Below are positions 5,819-12,048 of a stretch of DNA of 12,858 nt, piece by piece; position 1 is the first letter of the stretch, and every line of letters starts with the position of its first letter. The translations under genes were made by a program, and so were the position numbers. The stretch comes from Desulfobacula sp. Its GTDB lineage: Bacteria > Desulfobacterota > Desulfobacteria > Desulfobacterales > Desulfobacteraceae. The stretch is from positions 1 to 12,858 of the forward strand of contig JAQICW010000251.1 of the NCBI GenBank assembly GCA_027858355.1, given 5' to 3'. The notes below the pieces were generated by a model. It had not been told where the DNA came from, did not search any database, and saw only the letters and a list, made by a program, of their open reading frames with translations.

Positions 5819-7078
5819 TTATTCTTTGGGTTTAGCGCCTGTAACAATCTCAGAGATGTGACAGACCTTTGTTTTTAAACCAGCTCTACGGACACCGTGG
5901 GACAATTGAATCATGCAGGCCGGGCAGGAAGTTACCAGAAAATCTGCTTCAGTGGACTCCACATTTTTCATTTTTCGATCCAGCACCTTCATGGAAAGAT
6001 CATAGTGTGTCAATGCGTATGAACCAGCACCGCCGCAGCACCAGTCAGCTTCGGGCATTTCCCTGAATTCAACTCCTTGAATATTCTTTAAAATTTCCCG
6101 GTTTTCCTTGGATATTCCCTGTCCACGAACGGCATGGCAGGGATCATGATAAGTCACCACAATGGGTGATTTGCTTGGTGGAGTTGAATATCCATTTTTA
6201 AAAATAAATTCCACCATGTCCTGGACAAGGGGAGTCTGGGCCTGGACAAGGTCCTGATTTTTTTCGTCGCCTTGAAATACTTTGGGGTATTTCTTTAAAA
6301 ATGAGGCACAGCTTGAGCAGTCTGTGACAATTACGTCAAAGGATTGGGATGAAAAGGCTTCAAGATTTTTCAATGCCAGTTTTTGAGCTGCATCAATATC
6401 CCCATAGGTCCATGCCGGCAGACCGCAGCAGCAATTGTCAAGAACAGTAACTGTTTTGCCAATTTTTTTCAGTATTTTTAAGCTCTCGTGCCCGGCTGCC
6501 TGCTGGATAACATCAACCCCGCAGCCTATAAAATAACCAATTCGAAGAGTTTCTCCCGTGCCTGGGTATTCACCTGGCTTGACAAGCCCTCTAAAGGGGA
6601 CGGGGGGAAGTTTTTCAACAATATTTTCAGCCTTGGCAAAATCTCTGCCCAGAATCCTGAGGAGACCCAGGGCTTTGACAACCTTTGACATACCTGAATT
6701 TTTTCCTAAGGCTGCTGCCCGTGCTGCCATGTGCAGTCTCTTGGGATAGGGAAGCAGCTGTTCAAACAACAGCTTGTGGATGGGTTTCCTTCCTACTTTT
6801 TCCAGATACTGGGCTCTGCCCTTAATGACCAGGTCGGCTGTGGGAACGTCAGCCAGGCAGCTGGCAGTACAGGCTCCACACCCCAGGCAGTTAAACAAAG
6901 GATCTTCCAGTTCTTTGGTCCATTGAACACGATCTTCAATAATGCCACGCATTAATGCCAGTCGTCCCCTGGCAACACCGGACTCATGGCCCGTTGAACG
7001 AAATACTGGGCAGGCCTCCTGGCAGAAACCGCATTTATTACATTGGGAAATTGCATCGTAATCTTCAAAAATATTCAT
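5819..7078 (-). CDS. glcF: glycolate/D-lactate dehydrogenase Fe-S subunit GlcF
   Basis: The length of 419 aa is typical for GlcF. Two [4Fe-4S] motifs lie near the N-terminus: C13-x2-C16-x2-C19-x3-C23-P and C64-x2-C67-x2-C70-x3-C74 (the last lacks the usual following proline). Two CCG domains follow (CCCGLPAW in the first half; YHDPCHAVRG, CCGGAGSY and CPAC in the second). It takes electrons from the FAD subunit at the membrane and passes them to quinone or other carriers. GGAGAGG precedes the ATG, and the gene lies 26 bases after glcDE, so the two are co-transcribed. Glycolate and D-lactate versions of this subunit cannot be separated by sequence alone. Confidence 0.85.
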   Translation of the reverse strand: MNIFEDYDAISQCNKCGFCQEACPVFRSTGHESGVARGRLALMRGIIEDRVQWTKELEDPLFNCLGCGACTASCLADVPTADLVIKGRAQYLEKVGRKPIHKLLFEQLLPYPKRLHMAARAAALGKNSGMSKVVKALGLLRILGRDFAKAENIVEKLPPVPFRGLVKPGEYPGTGETLRIGYFIGCGVDVIQQAAGHESLKILKKIGKTVTVLDNCCCGLPAWTYGDIDAAQKLALKNLEAFSSQSFDVIVTDCSSCASFLKKYPKVFQGDEKNQDLVQAQTPLVQDMVEFIFKNGYSTPPSKSPIVVTYHDPCHAVRGQGISKENREILKNIQGVEFREMPEADWCCGGAGSYALTHYDLSMKVLDRKMKNVESTEADFLVTSCPACMIQLSHGVRRAGLKTKVCHISEIVTGAKPKE

Positions 7079-7104
7079 AGCCCATACCTCTCCTTGATCT
7101 GGCT

Positions 7105-9756
7105 TTAAACCTCATATTCGTTTTTTCCGGGCATACGTCCGGGCGCAAACAATGAATTGGGATCCAGGGCTTTTTTGATCTTGTGCATCATGGCCCATTC
7201 CGGCCGTGGAAATCCTCCAAAAACATCCTGTTCACGGCAAAAGGATTCCGGGGCTTTTTCAAGGTGCACATGCCCGTCAAAGGACATGGCCCTATTGGTC
7301 AATGAAGCCCATTGATCTTTATCCAATGAATCCAGAGCAATGAATATCCTGCCACATCCAAAATCAAGGAGCCGGTCTGACATTATTGTCTGGGTCTTGA
7401 TCCCATCGATAGAATTGATAACATTGATAAGATCCAACATCTTTCCAGTGGCTGTCGAAAGCTTCAAGGTATAAGGAGCCATTGCAATTTTATTAAAAAT
7501 ATCTTTAAAACACCCGTCAATCAAGGGATAATCCCAGGTTTCCAATTTCTTTAATTTGTGTTTACCAAATAGCAGGGAGCATTGTTCCACCTGGTGTTCA
7601 ACAACATTGGCCATGCCTTCAAAACCCACCACCATTTTCCACTGTTTTGGGAATTGATCTGGACCATTATCTTCTTGGATATTATTTTCTGGAACAGCTG
7701 TTACAAAGGCAGGGAACAGATTGGCATTCATAAGCTCCAGCACAGCTCCAAAACAATCATCCAGGTTTCCTGTCATGGATAAAGCCTTGCAGAGTTCAGG
7801 CCTTGTTAAGAGTCTCCAGGTGGCTTCGGTTATTATTCCAAGGCTTCCATTGCTTCCTGCCAAAAGACGGGTCATGTCATATCCGGCAACATTTTTAACC
7901 ACCTTGCCTCCAGTGGAAATTATTCTACCCTGGCTGTCAATATATTGAAGCCCCAGTAAAAAATCCCTGGGAGCCCCATAAAACATACGTTCAGGGCCGC
8001 TTATTCCCATGGCCACCAAGGAACCCGTGCTGGCCTTGCTGCCAAAAAAAGGCGGCCGCAAAGGCAGCCACTGATTATTTTTACCCAGAATCTCCTGAAG
8101 TTCATGCAGGGACATTCCCGCCCCCAGAGTGATATAAAGGTTATCAGAGTCATACTCTATGATATCTGTCATGGCCAACGTACTCACAGCCGTAACATCC
8201 TCTTTGCAGAGATTTCCATAATGACTAAAGGTATCGGCCCCAACAGCGATCACAGGCTTGCCATCATCTTTGGCCTTCCTAATGGCAGCCATGGCTTCAG
8301 GAACCCCTTTACAGGATGCCCCGCCCAGCCGTGTCAATACTGTGGGCTCAAAAACCTCCAAAGGCTTTCCAGGGGATTTGGAAAGGGGGATCACCTTATT
8401 GGGGTTGAATACGTTTCCCGGATCAAAGGCAAGTTTTACGGTTTGCTGGGTATTTAGATCGTCACCGGAAAAGATCATTCTCATGGCTTCTTGTTTTTCC
8501 TGGCCAATACCATGCTCCCCGGATATGGTTCCACCCAGCGCAACACAGGCTTTCATTATATCCCATCCAGCCTTGTGCACCTTTTCCAGTTCTCCTTCAT
8601 TTCGTGAATCAAACAATAAAAGAGGGTGCATATTACCATCACCCGCATGGAAGACATTACCAACCCGGCATTCATGTTTTTGGGCAATGGCCTTGATCTG
8701 CTCCAGGGCTTTGGGCAGATTGGTCCTGGGTACAGTGGCATCGTTTACAAGGTAATTGGGTGCCAGGCGGGCAATAGCGCCAAAGGCTCCTTTTCTGCCC
8801 TGCCATAACAGGTTTCTTTCCTCCTGGGTTTTAGCGATCTTGATGTTCCTGCATTGGGTAGTCATACAGATTTCTTTAATCTGCTCAGCCTGCTCCTCAA
8901 GCCCAACTATCATGCCTTCAACTTCAATAAGCAATACAGCGGCAGCATCCAGAGGGTACCCGCAGGGAATGCTGGCTTCAACAGCTTCAATTACTAAAGC
9001 ATCCATCATTTCAAGGGTATTTGGGAGAATTCCGGCTGATATGATTTTTGAAACAGAAAGGGCAGCTGCCTGGATATCATCATAAACAGCTAACATGGTT
9101 ATAGCGGATTGGGTTTTGGGCAAAGTACGCAGAGTCAGCTCCGTAGTAATGGCCATGGCTCCTTCGCTGCCTACCATTAGACCACGCAGATCAAACCCGG
9201 GAGGATCCAGGGCTGGTCCACCTATTCTCAGAATTTCGCCATCAGCCATCACTATTTCCATCCCCAGGATATGGTTGGAGGTGACACCATATTTCAGACA
9301 AAGAGGGCCCCCTGAATTTTCTCCTGCATTTCCGCCAAGAGTGGCCACTTTCTGGCTGGCCGGGTCTGGAGCGTAAAAGGCACCAACCTTTGCCAGGGCC
9401 TGTTGTACTTCCAGATTAGTCACCCCGGGTTGAACAACGGCATATCGACTTTCAGGATGAATACCCAGGATCTTATTGAATCTAGACAGGCAGATCACAA
9501 GGCCGTGGGTGACAGAGATGGTGCCGCCGGATAAATTGGTACCAAACCCCCGGGGAACAATATCAATTCCTTCTTTATTGGCAGCCTTTACTAATTGGGA
9601 AACCTCCCTGGTATTTGCCGGAAACACGACAACCCCGGGATTCCCTTTTACCAAAGAGGCATCATAGGAGTATAGTTCAATGCCGGTATTGGTCACGGAC
9701 ACATTGGATTTGCCTACTATTGTTTCCAATTCACGAATAAACTTTTCATTAACCAT
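7105..9756 (-). CDS. glcD: fused GlcD-GlcE FAD-dependent glycolate/D-lactate dehydrogenase
   Basis: This 883-aa protein carries two FAD modules. Residues 1-~460 are a complete GlcD: a PCMH-type FAD domain (PRGFGTNLSGG at 68-78, GGNAGENSGGPLCLKYG at 141-157) and the FAD-oxidase C-terminal domain (HAGDGNMHPL at 370-379, GEHGIGQEK at 413-421, ending FDPGNVFNPNKV). After a short linker, residues ~470-883 match GlcE: a second PCMH-type domain (GSLVAMGISGPERMFYG at 578-594, KVVKNVAGYDMTRL at 618-631) and the closing ALDPNSLFAPGRM (863-875). In E. coli these are separate subunits. The reaction is oxidation of glycolate to glyoxylate or D-lactate to pyruvate. I chose the ATG at 9756 because GGGGAGAAG precedes it and GlcD similarity begins there. 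The ORF stays open to 9873 but would then overlap the methyltransferase. glcF follows after 26 bases. Confidence 0.85.
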   Translation of the reverse strand: MVNEKFIRELETIVGKSNVSVTNTGIELYSYDASLVKGNPGVVVFPANTREVSQLVKAANKEGIDIVPRGFGTNLSGGTISVTHGLVICLSRFNKILGIHPESRYAVVQPGVTNLEVQQALAKVGAFYAPDPASQKVATLGGNAGENSGGPLCLKYGVTSNHILGMEIVMADGEILRIGGPALDPPGFDLRGLMVGSEGAMAITTELTLRTLPKTQSAITMLAVYDDIQAAALSVSKIISAGILPNTLEMMDALVIEAVEASIPCGYPLDAAAVLLIEVEGMIVGLEEQAEQIKEICMTTQCRNIKIAKTQEERNLLWQGRKGAFGAIARLAPNYLVNDATVPRTNLPKALEQIKAIAQKHECRVGNVFHAGDGNMHPLLLFDSRNEGELEKVHKAGWDIMKACVALGGTISGEHGIGQEKQEAMRMIFSGDDLNTQQTVKLAFDPGNVFNPNKVIPLSKSPGKPLEVFEPTVLTRLGGASCKGVPEAMAAIRKAKDDGKPVIAVGADTFSHYGNLCKEDVTAVSTLAMTDIIEYDSDNLYITLGAGMSLHELQEILGKNNQWLPLRPPFFGSKASTGSLVAMGISGPERMFYGAPRDFLLGLQYIDSQGRIISTGGKVVKNVAGYDMTRLLAGSNGSLGIITEATWRLLTRPELCKALSMTGNLDDCFGAVLELMNANLFPAFVTAVPENNIQEDNGPDQFPKQWKMVVGFEGMANVVEHQVEQCSLLFGKHKLKKLETWDYPLIDGCFKDIFNKIAMAPYTLKLSTATGKMLDLINVINSIDGIKTQTIMSDRLLDFGCGRIFIALDSLDKDQWASLTNRAMSFDGHVHLEKAPESFCREQDVFGGFPRPEWAMMHKIKKALDPNSLFAPGRMPGKNEYEV

Positions 9757-9779
9757 GGCTTCTCCCCTGCAGGCAGAAC

Positions 9780-9813
9780 TTTTTATTTTACCTGAATTTA
9801 CTTTAAGTTTTCT
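9780..9813. repeat. shared upstream element, copy 2 (glcDE)
   Basis: This is the partner of 5533-5566. It lies between the methyltransferase stop and the glcDE start and slightly overlaps the last codons of the methyltransferase. The blocks TACCTGA, TTTAC, TTAAG and TTTTCT are in the same order as upstream of gntR. An adjoining dyad, TTAAGT at 9803-9808 and ACTTAA at 9817-9822, occupies the same relative place as the gntR dyad. Confidence 0.5.
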
Positions 9814-9822
9814 TCCACTTAA
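9803..9822. promoter_or_regulatory. candidate operator upstream of glcDE
   Basis: TTAAGT and ACTTAA form a perfect 6-bp inverted repeat with an 8-nt spacer, about 47 bases upstream of the glcDE start. It coincides in position with the gntR-proximal dyad within the shared element. It overlaps the stop codon and last codons of the methyltransferase, so part of its sequence is also constrained by coding. Confidence 0.35.
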
Positions 9823-10513
9823 CGGCCAGAAATGCACCTTTGTCAGAATTATTCTTTTTTCCTTGACGTTCAATTTCAGGAATATTAGAAAGGCAATCTT
9901 CCTTTTGAAAATGAATAGCTGTTTTTACAACAGGATTTGCTGGAACAAGGGAGCGCATTTCATCTGGAGACCTGAAAAATATTTTTTGAAATAAATCATG
10001 CCCGTTTTCTGCTGCCTTGCGCCTTTGCTCTGCCCATGGGCTGAGACTGTTCAGGGTGGTTAATACAATAGTCCCTCCCTGTCGGGTCACGCGGTCAAGC
10101 TCGGCAACAGCCTTGTTTGCATCCTCTATAAATTCAATGGCTGTCATGGACAGAACTTTATCAAAACTATTATCTGCAAAGGGCAACACGCACATATCTG
10201 CGCAAATACCCGTAAAATCAGTTGTAACTATTTCAGCAGTTTTGACAGGGCTGCCAATCTTCCCTATTTTATGAATGGCCTTCCTGAGCATGGGTTCAGA
10301 TATATCAATGCCTGTAATCCTGGATCCCTGAGCTATCACATCAATGGTGAAAACCCCGGTGCCACAGCCCACATCAAGAATTTTTTCCCCGGAAAGGGGA
10401 TTGAGAAGTTTAAGCAGCAGCTCGGATTCATACTGCTTAACAAGAATACCGCATTGCGTTTCAAACCAGCAATCATACTTGGTAGTCCATTTATCGAAAA
10501 GAGTGGTTGTCAT
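9803..10513 (-). CDS. class I SAM-dependent methyltransferase (UbiE/BioC-like)
   Basis: This 236-aa Rossmann-fold methyltransferase has motif I ILDVGCGTG at 45-53 binding SAM and motif II as ITGIDISEPML. The post-II segment LPFADNSFDKVLSMTAIEFIED is typical of Methyltransf_11/UbiE-type enzymes. The substrate cannot be told from sequence; small-molecule, quinone or arsenic-type substrates occur in related families. I prefer the ATG at 10513, with GGGAAAAAAG upstream. A GTG at 10525 would add four residues. It sits between the thiamine-binding gene and glcDE, about 46 bases before the latter, and is probably co-transcribed but functionally peripheral. Confidence 0.75.
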   Translation of the reverse strand: MTTTLFDKWTTKYDCWFETQCGILVKQYESELLLKLLNPLSGEKILDVGCGTGVFTIDVIAQGSRITGIDISEPMLRKAIHKIGKIGSPVKTAEIVTTDFTGICADMCVLPFADNSFDKVLSMTAIEFIEDANKAVAELDRVTRQGGTIVLTTLNSLSPWAEQRRKAAENGHDLFQKIFFRSPDEMRSLVPANPVVKTAIHFQKEDCLSNIPEIERQGKKNNSDKGAFLAVKWKKT

Positions 10514-10614
10514 CTTTTTTCCCACAAGGCCTGTTAGGATTTCACAGAGGTAAAACTATGTTTTATTAATCCGCCAGATCTTGTTTTGTATAAAACCCAA
10601 TTGCAATGAAGCTT

Positions 10615-10902
10615 CTAAGTAACGGAATTGATTTTGCTCTTAAGCGTCGCGTCTTTATCCCCTCTGTCATCGATTTTCAAATCAACAACAATACGTTTCG
10701 CCCCCTGGTCAAGGTGGGCCTGGCGTACCTCTTTGACCAAAGCAAACAGGGAATCCATATCAGGGACTTCAATGGCAGTAGACAGTCCTCCAACACTATA
10801 TGTATACCCTGAATCTTTTATCACCTGAATTCCTTTTCTCACAAAGGATCCTAAACTTGTACCCTCGCCTATGGGGTATACGGACAATTGCGCTAGAATC
10901 AT
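10615..10902 (-). CDS. MTH1187/YkoF-family thiamine-binding protein
   Basis: At 95 aa it has the full length of the MTH1187 (thiamine_BP, PF01910) family, small ferredoxin-like-fold proteins that form oligomers and bind thiamine-type ligands. Visible hallmarks are the N-terminal beta strand AQLSVYPIGEG, the segment YSVGGLSTAIEVPDMDSLFALV, and the closing strand RIVVDLKIDDRGD. GGGAAG precedes the ATG at 10902. A thiamine-handling protein near a locus that once carried the thiamine-diphosphate enzyme PFOR is suggestive, but the physiological role of this family is not settled. Confidence 0.8.
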   Translation of the reverse strand: MILAQLSVYPIGEGTSLGSFVRKGIQVIKDSGYTYSVGGLSTAIEVPDMDSLFALVKEVRQAHLDQGAKRIVVDLKIDDRGDKDATLKSKINSVT

Positions 10903-11069
10903 TTTGTCTTCCCTTTAGGATTTTACAGAAAAATGATCTGTTATTTCCTAATTTTATTCTTTCATCTTATTTCCATTACAATTTTGCAATGGATTGCCGA
11001 CTATGGGAACCTGCGGAATTATGGTTAAAAACCCGGGTCCCCATGTCAATAACATCAACAGGTCGATGC
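10903..11069. other. 167-base spacer with two hairpins
   Basis: The spacer between the lyase and the thiamine-binding gene holds an 8-bp hairpin at 10973-10992 (CCATTGCA/TGTAATGG on the minus strand, one G-T pair, 4-nt loop) and a 5-bp hairpin ACAGA/TCTGT at 10925-10941. Neither is followed by a T-run. A promoter could lie here (TTGTAA with TAAAAT on the minus strand, but 19 nt apart). The gap may divide the lyase/ligase genes from the dehydrogenase operon. Confidence 0.35.
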
Positions 11070-11960
11070 TTATTTTGCATCGGCAGCACGAATCTCTTCC
11101 ATGGTTCTTAAAATCTGCATGGCATTTTCATAAACGGGGGTATCCACCATCTTGCCAAGATAGGTAACTGCGGCTGAGCCCTTTGCAATGCCTTCTTCTT
11201 CAAATACTTTTTTTACGCCTTCTGCCCATTCAATACTGGCTGCAGAGGGGGTATAAATCTCATGGGAGGGTTCGATCTGACTTGGATGAATCAGCATTCT
11301 GCCTTCATATCCCATCTGATGACCTTCTTCCGTGCTCTTTTTATACCCTTCGGTATCCTGATACGCCACATACGGGCAATCAATGGCAACGCATCCGGCA
11401 GCTCTGGCGGCAACAGCAGTGTGAAAACGTGCATAAAGCTGTTCTTTGCCTTCAGATGTCAAGGTAACCCTCATGTCTTTGGTGAAATCCACGGCACCAA
11501 ATATCAGGGAATTGACCCTGGGGCTTGCAGACCCAGCTTCATAGGCATTTATAACACCTTTGGCCGTTTCAATGAGCAGCTGGATGGCAACGGAACCGAC
11601 TTTCATACCCCTTCTCTGTTCCAATTCTTCAAGTTTCCAGTCCAGACGTTTTACATTCTCTCCGCTTCCGCACTTTGCCAGACATACGCCATCAAGGCCT
11701 GGATAGACAATAGCTTCAAGGTCGTCATTGGTCATCTCGGTTTCCCAGTTATTAACCCGGACATAAAGATATTTTGATTTCTGTGACGCTCTGCTTGAAT
11801 CAAGATATTTTTTGATCTCTTCACGACCCTTGGCTTTTTCCGCCGGGGGTACTGAATCTTCAAGGTCCAGTGTTAATATGTCTGCTTCAATGCTGACGGC
11901 CTTGCCAACCATTTTTTCGTTATTGCTTGGTACGTAAAATACAGATCTCATAACTGCCAT
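11070..11960 (-). CDS. CitE-family CoA-ester lyase (HpcH/HpaI superfamily), malyl-CoA or citramalyl-CoA lyase-like
   Basis: This 296-aa TIM-barrel lyase carries the family residues in order: LDLEDSVPP (31-39), VRVN with Arg68, LLIETAKG with metal-ligand Glu131, IFGAVDFTKDM with metal-ligand Asp158, and MLIHPSQI (222-229). Such enzymes cleave or form (3S)-malyl-CoA, beta-methylmalyl-CoA, citramalyl-CoA or citryl-ACP using Mg2+. No citrate lyase alpha or gamma subunits lie nearby, so a role in citrate lyase is unlikely. Its neighbour is a CoA-ligase alpha subunit, a pairing seen in malate-CoA ligase/malyl-CoA lyase pathways. AGGAG lies 9 bases before the ATG. Malyl-CoA (glyoxylate + acetyl-CoA) and citramalyl-CoA (pyruvate + acetyl-CoA) both fit the locus. 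Confidence 0.75.
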   Translation of the reverse strand: MAVMRSVFYVPSNNEKMVGKAVSIEADILTLDLEDSVPPAEKAKGREEIKKYLDSSRASQKSKYLYVRVNNWETEMTNDDLEAIVYPGLDGVCLAKCGSGENVKRLDWKLEELEQRRGMKVGSVAIQLLIETAKGVINAYEAGSASPRVNSLIFGAVDFTKDMRVTLTSEGKEQLYARFHTAVAARAAGCVAIDCPYVAYQDTEGYKKSTEEGHQMGYEGRMLIHPSQIEPSHEIYTPSAASIEWAEGVKKVFEEEGIAKGSAAVTYLGKMVDTPVYENAMQILRTMEEIRAADAK

Positions 11961-11988
11961 GATAATTTTCTCCTTTTAATACGAATTG

Positions 11989-12048
11989 TTATTTAATTAT
12001 GCTTTTTTAATTATAACCTGATTTAATTATAACCCAATTTAATTATAA
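11989..12048. repeat. 16-bp AT-rich tandem repeat, three full units plus a partial one
   Basis: Read on the minus strand, the unit TTATAATTAAAT plus four variable bases (TGGG, CAGG; the third reads TTATAATTAAAAAAGC) repeats at 12048-12033, 12032-12017 and 12016-12001. A partial fourth unit follows from 12000. Each full unit contains TATAAT and the palindrome AATTATAATT or a close variant. The first unit supplies the last Leu codon and stop of the ligase gene. Confidence 0.75.
12010..12037 (-). promoter_or_regulatory. candidate promoter inside the tandem repeat, ahead of the lyase gene
   Basis: Minus-strand TTGGGT (12037-12032) and TATAAT (12015-12010) are separated by 16 nt, about 50 bases before the lyase ATG. 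The -10 box is a perfect consensus match but the -35 is weak. Because TATAAT recurs in every unit, the AT-rich repeat alone could create this resemblance. Confidence 0.3.

Noticed and set aside
9757..9873. Upstream extension of the glcDE reading frame by 39 codons
   Set aside because: It would overlap the methyltransferase gene, lacks GlcD similarity, and a strong ribosome site marks the ATG at 9756.
10583..10596. GTTTT/AAAAC inverted repeat before the methyltransferase as an operator
   Set aside because: The arms are only five bases long and A/T-dominated, and no similar copy was seen upstream of the other genes.
11070..11960. Citrate lyase beta subunit (citE) as a citrate fermentation gene
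   Set aside because: No citD, citF, citC or citX neighbours are visible, and the adjacent CoA-ligase subunit favours a CoA-ester lyase acting alone.
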